A stretch of DNA of 64,000 bases, taken from contig CAJUBG010000003.1 in NCBI GenBank assembly GCA_910584575.1, positions 1-64,000 on the forward strand. Reading direction: 5' to 3'. Positions within the stretch are counted from its first letter, which is position 1, and every line of letters begins with the position of its first letter. The notes below the pieces were generated by a model. The model searched no databases. It was given only the letters and a program-made list of their open reading frames with translations, and was not told the origin of the DNA. This stretch comes from an uncultured Dorea sp. (GTDB taxonomy: Bacteria; Bacillota; Clostridia; Lachnospirales; Lachnospiraceae). Shown in pieces: positions 17,689 to 26,893 of this stretch. The position numbers were made by a program, and so were the translations under genes.

Positions 17689-17705
17689 TCTTAACAGTTC
17701 CTTAG
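17666..17705 (+). repeat. Inverted repeat across the 3' end of the pilin-like gene
   Basis: CTAAGGAACTG (17666-17676) pairs with CAGTTCCTTAG (17695-17705). There is no T run, so it is not a classical terminator. The core GTTCCTTAG also occurs at the tip of the long hairpin downstream of pilA. It may stabilise or process the mRNA. Confidence 0.55.
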
Positions 17706-17767
17706 CATACTGGTTTCATGTTCAGGTACATGATAAAATAGTTACAAATCATTAGTGGGGTAAATCA

Positions 17768-18556
17768 ATGTTGACAGTTCTAATCGGAGTGCTATACCTG
17801 TTCCGATTTATATTCGGGGCTTGTATATTCAGTTTTTTAACAGTAGTAATCTATCGCCTCCCCAAAGGGGAGAATCTTGTATATGGCCGCAGCCATTGCC
17901 CCGGCTGCGGCAGAACGCTGAGCGCGGGAGAATTAATCCCGTGCATCAGCTACCTTGTCCAAAGAGGAAAATGCCTTGGATGCGGGATGAGGATATCGGG
18001 GCAGTATTTTCTGGTAGAGTGTCTGGGCGGCATAGCGTTTGCTTTGTGCAGCGCGTGCTTTGGCAGCGGAGAGTCGGGATTTTTGTCGTTGAAAGGATGG
18101 ATTGCATTTGTCTATATGGGAATCCTGACCGTTGTTGCATTTATTGATTGGAATACAAAGATCATATATGATCGTTTTCATATATTTATTGCACTTTTGG
18201 GAATAGCGGCAATATGGGTATTCCCAGAACATGATTTGACAGAACGCCTGGTTGGCGCCGTGATCGTGTCGATACCGATGCTGCTGTTGGCGCTCTTGAT
18301 TCCAGGGGCGTTTGGCGGCGGGGATATCAAATTGATGGCTGCAAGCGGCTGGCTGCTCGGCTGGCGGGCAATGCTTCCGGCGATTTTTATAGGAATCCTG
18401 TCAGGAGGAATCTATTGTATCTGGATGCTGGCAAGGAAAAAAATGACGCGGAAGGACAGGTTTGCGTTCGGCCCGTTTCTGGCAATCGGGCTTGCCGCAT
18501 CCTTCCTTTACGGAGAGCAGATGCTAAATTGGTATCTGTCAGTCTGGCAAATGTAA
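17768..18556 (+). CDS. pilD: Prepilin peptidase PilD (A24 family)
   Basis: 262-residue polytopic membrane aspartyl protease that cleaves prepilins after glycine and may methylate the new N-terminus. The cytoplasmic zinc ribbon is complete (CPGC near residue 43 and CLGC near residue 69). The two catalytic aspartates are seen in FIDWNTK (near 126) and GGGDIKL (near 185). Its substrates here should be PilA, two minor pilins, the Glu5-less subunit and the giant pilin. GTGGGG lies before the start. pilC follows within 30 bases. Confidence 0.94.
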   Translation: MLTVLIGVLYLFRFIFGACIFSFLTVVIYRLPKGENLVYGRSHCPGCGRTLSAGELIPCISYLVQRGKCLGCGMRISGQYFLVECLGGIAFALCSACFGSGESGFLSLKGWIAFVYMGILTVVAFIDWNTKIIYDRFHIFIALLGIAAIWVFPEHDLTERLVGAVIVSIPMLLLALLIPGAFGGGDIKLMAASGWLLGWRAMLPAIFIGILSGGIYCIWMLARKKMTRKDRFAFGPFLAIGLAASFLYGEQMLNWYLSVWQM

Positions 18557-18584
18557 TCGGTAGTTGAGAGAAAGGGGAGTTTTC

Positions 18585-19781
18585 ATGCCGCAATTTCGTT
18601 ATCTTGCGAAAAATATGGAGGGGAAGAACCTGCGGGGGACAATAGATGCCACAGGAGAGAGCGCCTTACAGCAGCAATTAAAGGAACAGGGTTTATTTTT
18701 GGTGGAGGCAAAGGATGTGACGGCGTCAAAAAGCGCCCGCAAATTTTCCTCCAAGCTGCTTTCGGAGTTTTGTAAGGAGTTGTCCACGCTTCTGGCGTCG
18801 GGAATCAGCATTGTCCGCGCTTTGGAAATTATTGCCGACGAGGAGGGGGTGCCTGCTTATGCCAGGTCGGTCTACCTGTCGGTGCTTGCTGAATTAAGGA
18901 AGGGTACCAGTCTGGCGGAAGCCATGGAGACGAAAAAATGTTTTCCTGAGCTGATGATGGGAATGATTCGTTCAGGAGAGGGAAGCGGAAATATTGACGC
19001 TGTGATGGAACGGCTTTCCCTGCACTATGAGAGGGAAAACCGATTGAAGCATCAGGTAAGGTCAGCCATGACTTATCCGGCGGTTCTTCTGGTGATGTGC
19101 GTGGCAGTCGTCATTTTGATTGTGACCTTCATCCTGCCCCAGTTTGACGAACTGTTTTCACAGATGGAAAGCCTTCCGGCAGTAACGGAATGGCTGATGG
19201 GCGCGTCAGATTTTCTTGTGCGTCAGTGGTATATCGCATTGCTTGTGGTATTTGTACTTGCAGTCATGCTTCGGATAATTTTTAAAATATATAAAATCCG
19301 CAGAGCCGTTGACTACATGAAAGTCCATTTGCCTGTGGTGGGGAGGCTTAACAAGATTATTTACACCGCGCGTTTTGCACGGACGCTAAGCAGCCTGTAT
19401 TCCAGCGGTATGCCGATTGTGGGGGCTATTAAGACGGCGGGCAGGACCATTGGAAATGTATATGTGGAGGAACAGTTTGAGCAGGTTACGGTTACGGTAC
19501 GAAGCGGCGTCCCGCTTTCGCAGGCGCTTCGGGAGGTGGACGGGCTTGTGCGCAAGCTTGCAAGCACCATATTGATTGGTGAGGAAAGCGGGCGGTTGGA
19601 TACGATGCTGGATTCTATTGCCATGACTATGGAGGAGGAGGCAGAGGCGGCGACAAAACGCATGATGACCCTGCTTGAGCCAGTGTTAATCTGTCTGATG
19701 GCTGTGGTTGTGGGTTTTATCATTATCGCGGTCATGCTTCCTATCTACGAATCATACGGGGCAATCGAAGGCTCAGCGTAA
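18585..19781 (+). CDS. pilC: Type IV pilus platform protein PilC
   Basis: 398-residue inner-membrane platform of the pilus motor, which couples PilB and PilT to pilin polymerisation. Two GspF domains are visible: one containing ELSTLLASGISIVRALEI and one containing RTLSSLYSSGMPIVGAIK. Three hydrophobic segments follow the usual plan, the last at the C-terminus. The start MPQFRYLAK is chosen because AAAGGGGAG lies a few bases before it and matches the family N-terminus. The upstream in-frame ATG would add seven atypical residues. Confidence 0.94.
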   Translation: MPQFRYLAKNMEGKNLRGTIDATGESALQQQLKEQGLFLVEAKDVTASKSARKFSSKLLSEFCKELSTLLASGISIVRALEIIADEEGVPAYARSVYLSVLAELRKGTSLAEAMETKKCFPELMMGMIRSGEGSGNIDAVMERLSLHYERENRLKHQVRSAMTYPAVLLVMCVAVVILIVTFILPQFDELFSQMESLPAVTEWLMGASDFLVRQWYIALLVVFVLAVMLRIIFKIYKIRRAVDYMKVHLPVVGRLNKIIYTARFARTLSSLYSSGMPIVGAIKTAGRTIGNVYVEEQFEQVTVTVRSGVPLSQALREVDGLVRKLASTILIGEESGRLDTMLDSIAMTMEEEAEAATKRMMTLLEPVLICLMAVVVGFIIIAVMLPIYESYGAIEGSA

Positions 19782-19880
19782 ACTCAGAGGAAGGTATGTC
19801 TATTGAGGGTTCGTTGCAGAAAGCAATATTTGAATAGAGAGGATATGTGGAACGGAGTTTAGGAAAGAAGGGGAGAAAAG

Positions 19881-21317
19881 ATGAGTCAGACTGTCATAGT
19901 ATTTCAAGAAGATTGTATCTTGACGGCAGCCGGCAGGGAAGGGAAATATCCGGCAATCACAGAGGCAGAGCGATTCGAGCTGCAGGGACAGGGAGATTCG
20001 TTTGACAGATGGAGGCAGGCTTTGGAGAGGCTGACGGCAAGGCGCAGACCTGAGCAGGTGAGGCTGGTACTGCCCGCGAATTTAAGCGTAACCAGGGTGC
20101 TAAAGCTACCCGACAGCAGAGGCAAACAATTGTCGGAAATGGCGGTAAGGGAGGTACAGGAGAATTTCCGTAATGAAATCACGGACTACTCCATTATCCG
20201 CAGGGAAAAGAAAATAGGGGTGGATATCTGCGCGGGCGGCGCAGAGCAGGGGAATCTGGAAGACTTTTTGCGCATTTGCAAGGAAACAGGACTTCGCGTC
20301 AGCGGGATTACGGTTCCCATGGAAGGGTATTTGAGGCTCATGCAATGTCTGGAACATTTTCATGAGAGGACTGCAATCTATCTTTTCTTCGAGTCAGGAA
20401 GTATGACGAGCATCCTGTGCCAGAAAGGGCAGTATCTCTATTCCAGCCGGACGCGTCTGTTCAGTGAGCCTGGAACTCTGGATTTTGGGACAGAGATTGT
20501 AAGAAGTATCTCTGGTATTATCCAGTTCTATGCCGGACGCAGTCAGGAGGAGCCGATTACTGAGGTCTGCTATGCAGGCTGTCCGGACGAGGATTTTGAG
20601 GTGAGCGTGGAAGGAATCCAAAACCTGAAGCTTGAGGTGTCGCCCATGGTTATTGACCGGAGGATTTCCGTACCAGGGCAGGAGTCGGCGGCGGATTGGA
20701 TTTCCTGTATCGGCGCGTTAATGCGCGGTACAAGGAAGGAAAAGCAGATTGACCTAAGCAGCGCCGGAAGGAAAGCTGAGGAAAAGGGGGAGAACACCCA
20801 AAAGCTGTTCGGGCATCTGGTAATGCCAGGGATTATATTCCTGATTTGTATTGTACTGGCCGGAGGAATAGGGGTGGCAAATTACATAGCCATTGCAAAG
20901 AACCATTCTAAGCAGGACTGGATTGAAAGCGTCAAGCGGGAGGGGACTTACCAGAGAGCCCAGGAATTGGAGGCGCAGCTTAAAGAGGTGGAAAACGGAA
21001 TCGCTTCTGTGAAGCTGTTAGAACGGAATCTGTCTGCTTATCCGGAATTTTCGGGAGGCGTACTGCGCAGTATCGAGGGCGTGGGAGGAAGCCAGATTGG
21101 ACTGTTAATAACAGATTTTGATGTAGAGACAGGGATTTTGACCTTTGACGCCAACAGTACGGCGGTGATTGACGTGTCCGGCTATATTTTGCGGCTCCAG
21201 GAAACAGGGCTGTTCCATACAGTAGATTATACAGGTTATACATTTGAAGACGGCTGGTATACACTGTCGCTGTCATGCACAATGGAAGGCAGGGTATACG
21301 GGGGAGGTGTACAATGA
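19881..21317 (+). CDS. PilM-PilN fusion of the pilus alignment complex
   Basis: 478 residues. Residues 1-290 resemble the actin-like PilM (conserved LPANLSVTRVLKLPD region). Then come a single transmembrane helix (LVMPGIIFLICIVLAGGIGVA, about residues 313-333), a coiled-coil segment, and a small alpha/beta domain ending in TGLFHTVDYTGYTFEDGWYTLSLS, which is the PilN layout. In most systems PilM is soluble and binds the N-terminus of a separate PilN, so fusion makes that pairing permanent. GGGGAG precedes the ATG. The gene overlaps pilO by four bases. The PilM part is diverged, and its nucleotide-binding residues are not obvious. Confidence 0.8.
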   Translation: MSQTVIVFQEDCILTAAGREGKYPAITEAERFELQGQGDSFDRWRQALERLTARRRPEQVRLVLPANLSVTRVLKLPDSRGKQLSEMAVREVQENFRNEITDYSIIRREKKIGVDICAGGAEQGNLEDFLRICKETGLRVSGITVPMEGYLRLMQCLEHFHERTAIYLFFESGSMTSILCQKGQYLYSSRTRLFSEPGTLDFGTEIVRSISGIIQFYAGRSQEEPITEVCYAGCPDEDFEVSVEGIQNLKLEVSPMVIDRRISVPGQESAADWISCIGALMRGTRKEKQIDLSSAGRKAEEKGENTQKLFGHLVMPGIIFLICIVLAGGIGVANYIAIAKNHSKQDWIESVKREGTYQRAQELEAQLKEVENGIASVKLLERNLSAYPEFSGGVLRSIEGVGGSQIGLLITDFDVETGILTFDANSTAVIDVSGYILRLQETGLFHTVDYTGYTFEDGWYTLSLSCTMEGRVYGGGVQ

Positions 21318-22009
21318 GGCTGACAGATAAAGATATGCTGCTGTTAAAGCTGACGTTCAGTATCCTGATTGTATTTCTGATGGTTCGGTTTTTGATTATG
21401 CCAGGAATTGAACAGTATCAGGAGAACAGGCTTAAGAGTCAGGAATTGGATGGGACGATAGAGGAAATGCAGGAGGCTATCGACGGGATTCCTGAGTTGG
21501 AGAAAAAGCTGGTGGAACGAGAAGGAGAGCTTGACGGCATTTCCATAAAATATTATGAACGGATGGAGAACCGCCAGATAGATGAACTGCTGACAGGACT
21601 GGCTTTGAAGTCGGAGTTGTTTCCGGTGTCGCTGTCAATCGGGGAGGCACAGCCGGAGATACCAGAGGCTTACCTGTATGGGAGGATTTCGGGGGAGGCT
21701 GGTACTGCCGGTCCAGAAAATGAGTCTGAAGACGGAGATTTGACGGCTGGTTCAGGCGGCGATGCAGGAGACGGCTCTGACGGCGGTGAAAATAAGGCAG
21801 ACGGCTATATCCTGACTGTCAACTGTACGATGGTTTTACAGGGAAGCTCAATTCAGATATATCAGTTTATAGACGATATCGCGCACAATTATCCGGCAAT
21901 CCAGATACGAACCATGCATGTGAGTGAGCGTACCTATCTGGATACAGAATGGAATGTAGTGGAACAACCGGAGGTAACTTTTGATCTGGCTGTCTATATG
22001 CATAAATAA
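21314..22009 (+). CDS. pilO: PilO-like pilus alignment protein
   Basis: 231 residues. A short cytoplasmic tail, one transmembrane helix (LLKLTFSILIVFLMVRFLI), a coiled coil (about residues 35-75) and a C-terminal ferredoxin-like domain match PilO. A Gly/Asp/Glu-rich linker (about residues 135-165) splits the soluble domain. The start ATG at 21314 overlaps the pilMN stop as ATGA, so translation is coupled. It should dimerise with the PilN half of the preceding protein. Confidence 0.82.
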   Translation: MRLTDKDMLLLKLTFSILIVFLMVRFLIMPGIEQYQENRLKSQELDGTIEEMQEAIDGIPELEKKLVEREGELDGISIKYYERMENRQIDELLTGLALKSELFPVSLSIGEAQPEIPEAYLYGRISGEAGTAGPENESEDGDLTAGSGGDAGDGSDGGENKADGYILTVNCTMVLQGSSIQIYQFIDDIAHNYPAIQIRTMHVSERTYLDTEWNVVEQPEVTFDLAVYMHK

Positions 22010-22032
22010 ATGACAGGAGGGGGAATAAGGTC

Positions 22033-23712
22033 TTGAGGACAAATCTAAGAATTGGGGAGATATTAGAAGAAAGAGGATATGTAGACGCCCGCCAGATGCA
22101 GGAGGCGCTTGCTTACCAGAAAGAGCACAGGGATAAGAGAGTAGGGCAGATTCTAATAGAGCTGAACTTTGTGACAGAGCAGCAGGTATTGGAGGCTCTG
22201 GCAAGCAGGCTTGAGTTGGAAATCGTTGACGTCGCGTCGCAGCAGGTGGACTTAGAGGCAGTCGCCATGGTAAACAAAGAACTGGCGGAGAAGAACCTCT
22301 TTCTTCCATTGAGCGTGACAAACCGCACCATGGTTCTGGTGACCAATGACCCGCTGAATTATTTTGCGTTGGAGGAAGTGCGCCAGCAGACAGGATGTTA
22401 CTTACAGATTCTCTTAAGCGAAGAAAAACCGCTGCGTCAGGCAATCTCCTATTATTTTGCAGAGGTAGGGGCAAAGCAGGCGGCGACAGAGGCAAATGCC
22501 GGTTTCGGGGCAGATAATTTTGACGACCTTGACCTTACGGAGTTGGAAAATGTGGACGAGGAGGCGCCAATCATCCATCTGCTGAACAGCCTTGTCGAAC
22601 GGGCGATAAAAAGTAACGCCAGCGATATCCATATCGAGCCGTTTGAGCGCCAGACAAAGGTAAGGATGAGGATTGACGGCGTGATTCTTGAGTATGTGGC
22701 TTTGCAGAGAAATGTCCATCAGCCCTTGATTGCCCGCATCAAAATCATGGCAAATCTGGACATTGCAGAGAAACGAATCCCGCAGGACGGGCATTTCCGT
22801 GTAAGGACAGAAAGCGGATACGTCAATATCCGCGTGTCCCTCATGCCTACCGTGTTCGGGGAAAAGGCGGTGCTGCGTCTGCTCACCGCCTCCGGCCAGT
22901 TGGACTATCCGGACCAGTTCGGTATGAATGAGGACAGTTACAGTAAATTCCTGCCAATGCTGAACAGCAGCAATGGGATTATCTATATCACAGGCCCCAC
23001 AGGAAGCGGAAAGTCCACCACTTTATATATGGTGCTGGAATACCTGTCAGGGAGGATGCTGAATATTTCCACAATCGAGGATCCTGTGGAGAAAAATGTG
23101 CCTGGCATCAACCAGACGCAGGTAAATCCGGTGGCAGGCCTGTCATTTGAAATGGGGCTTCGCGCCTTGCTGCGTCAGGACCCAGACGTGATTATGGTAG
23201 GAGAGACACGAGACGGAGAGACTGCCGGAATTTCGGTGCGCGCCGCAATCACAGGCCATGTGGTTTTGAGCACCTTACATACCAACAGCGCGGCGTCCAG
23301 TATCGTGCGTCTGGAGGATATGGGGGTAGAGACGTATCTGGTGGCAAATTCACTAGTGGGCGTCGTTGCCCAGAGGCTTATGCGGAAGGTATGTCCTCAT
23401 TGCGCCCAGGAGATGGAGACGACTTTGGAGGAAAGGGCTTTTCTTGGGGAAAATATAGAAACCGTATGGAGAGGGCGGGGCTGTGCTCAGTGCAACAACA
23501 CCGGTTACAGAGGACGCATCGCGGTACACGAAATCTTTACCGTTGACGCCGCCTTGCGCCGGATGATTAGCAGCCATGCGACAATGGAGGAAATCGAGAG
23601 TTATGCAAGAGAACGCCAGCAGATGCGAACCCTGAAAGAGAACGGGGTACGGCTGGTGGCAGACGGAGTCACTACGATAGAGGAGTTGGCGAAGATTGCT
23701 TATGGGAGTTAA
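22033..23712 (+). CDS. pilB: Type IV pilus assembly ATPase PilB
   Basis: 559-residue hexameric ATPase driving pilus extension. An N-terminal MshEN/GspE-N domain (IGEILEERGYVD onward) is followed by Walker A GPTGSGKST (near residue 321), Asp box STIEDPVEK, Walker B DVIMVGETRD, His box LSTLHTN and a zinc tetracysteine (CPHC near 454, CAQC near 485). MshEN domains bind c-di-GMP in several families; whether this copy keeps the contacts cannot be judged by eye. The start is TTG after GGAGGGGG. It is the last gene of the operon. Its stop overlaps that of the convergent araC gene. Confidence 0.94.
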   Translation: MRTNLRIGEILEERGYVDARQMQEALAYQKEHRDKRVGQILIELNFVTEQQVLEALASRLELEIVDVASQQVDLEAVAMVNKELAEKNLFLPLSVTNRTMVLVTNDPLNYFALEEVRQQTGCYLQILLSEEKPLRQAISYYFAEVGAKQAATEANAGFGADNFDDLDLTELENVDEEAPIIHLLNSLVERAIKSNASDIHIEPFERQTKVRMRIDGVILEYVALQRNVHQPLIARIKIMANLDIAEKRIPQDGHFRVRTESGYVNIRVSLMPTVFGEKAVLRLLTASGQLDYPDQFGMNEDSYSKFLPMLNSSNGIIYITGPTGSGKSTTLYMVLEYLSGRMLNISTIEDPVEKNVPGINQTQVNPVAGLSFEMGLRALLRQDPDVIMVGETRDGETAGISVRAAITGHVVLSTLHTNSAASSIVRLEDMGVETYLVANSLVGVVAQRLMRKVCPHCAQEMETTLEERAFLGENIETVWRGRGCAQCNNTGYRGRIAVHEIFTVDAALRRMISSHATMEEIESYARERQQMRTLKENGVRLVADGVTTIEELAKIAYGS

Positions 23713-23722
23713 AAACTCCCAT
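23702..23722. terminator. Small palindrome across both convergent stop codons
   Basis: ATGGGAGTT (23702-23710) and AACTCCCAT (23714-23722) form a perfect 9-bp stem with a three-base loop. It contains the stops of pilB and the convergent AraC gene. There is no T run on either strand, so termination would be weak. No other terminator lies between the two genes. Confidence 0.45.
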
Positions 23723-24623
23723 CTGCCATCGCCTTGATTGATAAAGCATATTCCGAGGGCGTCATGCCTGTTGATTTCTTGAACTGCCTCGAAAAATAAT
23801 GGATAGAAGAATATCCCAACTGTTCGGATATCTGTGTAAAATTCAGATGTCCCGTCCTAATCATTTCTTTGGCGGCATTGATTTTCAGTAATGAAAAATA
23901 TTCTATGATTCCAAGTCCGCACCTTTCCTTGAAAATCTTCTGAAGCTGAGAGCGTCCCACCAGATTATCCCTGCAAATCTGTTCAATCGTAACCGCGGCA
24001 TTGATGCGCACCCCAAGGTAGTCGGTCACACGGCTGAAAATCTCAGCGTCGCTCTTGCTTTTGGTAGACTTAGGCGGCTCGGTTTTCACAATCTGCTTTG
24101 GAACGGCAAGGGGATTGGAGTACCGGCGAATCAGGTGAATCAAAAGCTGCTCTAAATAGAGGCAGATTAACTGTCCGGCGCCGAACAACTCCGGCTCTTT
24201 CCTGGGCATATTTTGAAGGTAAGGGTCGTCTAGCCGGCAGTCAAAGCAGCGTCTTGCCTCAATAATGATGTCGGCAAGAAGGTTTCGCTCTGTCTCGTCA
24301 ATCTTAAGGGTTTTCTTGCGGAAAAATGACATGGCTTCGTCCTCACAGTGGAAGGAAACGACCACAAGATTCGGCGCCACCTTTCCGGTTGCATGGACGC
24401 TGTGAAATTCATTTGGCTGGTGAAATGCAATGTCTCCCCGTTTTAAAACCGATACCTCATCGCCTGCCGTCACGTTCACCTCACCCTTGTCTACACAGAC
24501 AAATTCCCAGAAATCGTGAGTCTCCCCCTCGAAAGAAAAATTACTCATATACTCAAAATAGTGGATGCTGTATATTTTGCTGATTGATAAGGATTTTTTA
24601 AAAATGATTCCGTTGTAACCCAT
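23709..24623 (-). CDS. AraC-family transcriptional regulator
   Basis: 304 residues. Residues about 20-120 form a cupin-like sensor domain (ETHDFWEFVCVDKGEVNV, then LKRGDIAFHQPNEFHSV). Residues about 200-300 hold two helix-turn-helix motifs (VTIEQICRDNLVGRSQLQKIF and NFTQISEQLGYSSIHYFSRQF). It is transcribed divergently from the sugar nucleotidyltransferase-kinase operon, with 171 bases between starts containing an 11-bp inverted repeat. The likely job is control of that operon in response to a sugar, which is inference. Confidence 0.9.
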   Translation of the reverse strand: MGYNGIIFKKSLSISKIYSIHYFEYMSNFSFEGETHDFWEFVCVDKGEVNVTAGDEVSVLKRGDIAFHQPNEFHSVHATGKVAPNLVVVSFHCEDEAMSFFRKKTLKIDETERNLLADIIIEARRCFDCRLDDPYLQNMPRKEPELFGAGQLICLYLEQLLIHLIRRYSNPLAVPKQIVKTEPPKSTKSKSDAEIFSRVTDYLGVRINAAVTIEQICRDNLVGRSQLQKIFKERCGLGIIEYFSLLKINAAKEMIRTGHLNFTQISEQLGYSSIHYFSRQFKKSTGMTPSEYALSIKAMADGSF

Positions 24624-24705
24624 AGTTTAGTACCTCTGTCATATTGGTGTATGCTATGGTTCTATTTTACCGCATAAAAGCCGATTGTGCAAATCAAGAA
24701 TCGTA

Positions 24706-24737
24706 TAGTACAAAGATTTTCTTATCTCTTTGTACTA
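24706..24737. promoter_or_regulatory. Inverted repeat in the AraC intergenic region
   Basis: TAGTACAAAGA (24706-24716) and TCTTTGTACTA (24727-24737) are a perfect 11-bp inverted repeat with centres about 21 bases apart, two helical turns. It lies between the divergent AraC gene and the nucleotidyltransferase start, so it may be an operator. AraC proteins more often use direct repeats, so another regulator is possible. Confidence 0.5.
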
Positions 24738-24794
24738 CAATAAATATAAACGAAGCAACAATATACGGATATCAGGAATATGGAGGTAAGAAAG

Positions 24795-25721
24795 ATGGAT
24801 AAACCGGTATTAGTGATTATGGCGGCGGGAATGGGAAGCCGTTACGGAGGTTTGAAGCAGATTGATCCGGTGGACAATGAAGGGCACATTATCATGGATT
24901 TTTCTCTGTTTGATGCCAGGAAGGCAGGTTTTGAGGAGGTAATTTTTATTATCAAGCGGGAAAATGAAGCTGATTTCAGAGAGGCCATTGGCAACCGTGT
25001 AGAAAAATATATGAAGGTTTCCTATGCGTTTCAGGAGATTGACAATATTCCGGAAGGGTATGCAGTTCCGGAAGGCCGCGTAAAGCCATGGGGAACGGCT
25101 CATGCAGTACTTAGCTGTATCGACCAGGTTCACGGGCCGTTTGCAGTAATCAACGCAGACGATTATTACGGCAGAGAAGCATTTCAGTTAATCTACGATT
25201 ACCTTGCGGTGCATCAGGACGATGACAAATACCGTTACACAATGGTAGGCTATCTCCTTTCCAACACTGTTACGGATAACGGCCATGTGGCGCGCGGCAT
25301 CTGTGAGATGAACAAGGACGGAGAGCTGGTTGGCATTACAGAGAGAACCAAGATTGAAAAGCGTGACGGCGGAATCGCATTTACAGAGGACGACGGCGCG
25401 ACATGGACGCCCGTAGCCAGCGACTCCACTGTTTCTATGAATATGTGGGGCTTTACACACAGCATTTTGAAAGAAATCCGAGACCGCTTTCCGGCATTTC
25501 TGGACAAGGGAATCAAGAGCAATCCAATGAAATGCGAGTATTTCCTGCCGGCGGTTGTAAGCGACCTTCTTGGGGAGGGACGCGCCACGGTTGCGGTGCT
25601 GAAGTCCGCGGACAAATGGTATGGTGTAACATATAAAGAGGATAAGCCGGTGGTTGTGGCGGCTATTCAGAAGATGAAGGAAGAAGGGCTCTATCCAGAG
25701 CATTTATGGGAGGAAGCATAA
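24795..25721 (+). CDS. Sugar-1-phosphate nucleotidyltransferase
   Basis: 308-residue NTP_transferase-fold enzyme. The N-terminal nucleotide loop MAAGMGSRYGGLKQ is a variant of the GXGTRXXPXTK signature. NADDYYG supplies the metal-binding aspartates. The start has GGAGG upstream, and an earlier in-frame ATG overlaps that site, so it is rejected. The stop overlaps the next gene's ATG by one base. Together with the kinase downstream it should turn a free amino sugar into a nucleotide sugar. The sugar and nucleotide (perhaps UTP with GlcNAc-1-P or GalNAc-1-P) are inferred from the neighbour. Confidence 0.85.
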   Translation: MDKPVLVIMAAGMGSRYGGLKQIDPVDNEGHIIMDFSLFDARKAGFEEVIFIIKRENEADFREAIGNRVEKYMKVSYAFQEIDNIPEGYAVPEGRVKPWGTAHAVLSCIDQVHGPFAVINADDYYGREAFQLIYDYLAVHQDDDKYRYTMVGYLLSNTVTDNGHVARGICEMNKDGELVGITERTKIEKRDGGIAFTEDDGATWTPVASDSTVSMNMWGFTHSILKEIRDRFPAFLDKGIKSNPMKCEYFLPAVVSDLLGEGRATVAVLKSADKWYGVTYKEDKPVVVAAIQKMKEEGLYPEHLWEEA

Positions 25722-26836
25722 TGGGAGAAGCATCACCGATTCAGATTGCGGAAGCGATTGGAAATTTTCAGTTTAACGGAAGGCTTATGAGAGGCTGCGC
25801 ATATGGAAACGGCCATATCAACGACACATATCTTCTGACATTTCAGATTTCCGGTATGGGAAATATTAAGGTAATCCTTCAGAAGATGAATAAGGATGTA
25901 TTCGCACAGCCGGTAGAATTGATGGAAAATGTTATGGGGGTAACGGCATATCTGCGCGAGCAGATTATTAAAAACGGCGGCGATCCGGAGAGGGAGACGC
26001 TGAATGTGATTCCCGCTTATGACGGCAAGCCTTACTACAAGGATTCCTACGGCGAATACTGGCGTTCTTATAAGTTCATTACAGACGCCACAAGCTATGA
26101 CGTGGTGGAGAAGCCAGAGCATTTCTACCAGAGCGCGGTTGCGTTCGGGAATTTCCAGTGTATGCTGGCGGATTATCCGGCTGATACGCTGAATGAGACG
26201 ATTGTTGGGTTCCACGATACCAGAGCCAGGTTTGCTGTATTTAAGAAGGCGGTGGAGGAAGATGTATTGGGGAGAGCCGCTTCTGTGAAGGATGAGATTC
26301 AGTTCGTTCTGGACAGGGAGGAGGTTGCCAATTATTTCTCAGAGCTTCAGGACAAGGGCGAGCTGCCGCTTCGGGTAACCCACAATGATACGAAGCTGAA
26401 TAATATCATGATTGACAACAAGACCGGCAAAGGAATCTGCGTAATTGATTTGGATACGGTAATGCCAGGGCTTGCGATGAATGACTTTGGGGATTCCATT
26501 CGTTTCGGCGCGAGTACGGCGGCAGAGGATGAGAGAGACCTTTCCAAAGTGTCCTGTGATATGGAATTGTATGAGCTGTATACAAAGGGCTTCATAGAGG
26601 GCTGCGCGGGAAGGCTGACCAGCAGGGAGATTGAGCTGCTTCCTATGGGCGCGAAGGTTATGACGTTTGAATGTGGGATGCGTTTCCTGACTGATTATCT
26701 TCAGGGGGACAGGTATTTTAAGATTCACAGAGAGGACCATAACCGTGACCGATGCAGGACGCAGTTTAAGCTGGTGGCGGATATGGAGAAGAAATGGGAT
26801 ACTATGGAGAGTATTGTTAAGAAATATGCACGGTAG
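25721..26836 (+). CDS. nahK: N-acetylhexosamine 1-kinase-like phosphotransferase
   Basis: 371-residue aminoglycoside phosphotransferase-fold kinase. The catalytic loop THNDTKLNNIM and the metal-binding VIDLDTVMPG match anomeric NahK kinases, which phosphorylate GlcNAc and GalNAc at C1 in the salvage of host mucin and milk sugars. The start is MGEASP, with GGGAGG upstream and one base of overlap with the preceding stop, so the two are coupled. No lacto-N-biose phosphorylase or epimerase is in the window. A bidirectional hairpin terminator follows. Confidence 0.82.
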   Translation: MGEASPIQIAEAIGNFQFNGRLMRGCAYGNGHINDTYLLTFQISGMGNIKVILQKMNKDVFAQPVELMENVMGVTAYLREQIIKNGGDPERETLNVIPAYDGKPYYKDSYGEYWRSYKFITDATSYDVVEKPEHFYQSAVAFGNFQCMLADYPADTLNETIVGFHDTRARFAVFKKAVEEDVLGRAASVKDEIQFVLDREEVANYFSELQDKGELPLRVTHNDTKLNNIMIDNKTGKGICVIDLDTVMPGLAMNDFGDSIRFGASTAAEDERDLSKVSCDMELYELYTKGFIEGCAGRLTSREIELLPMGAKVMTFECGMRFLTDYLQGDRYFKIHREDHNRDRCRTQFKLVADMEKKWDTMESIVKKYAR

Positions 26837-26893
26837 GGGATAGTGTGTCAGATGAAGTGCAAAGCCCGATAGGTTTAGCCTGTGGGATATGAT

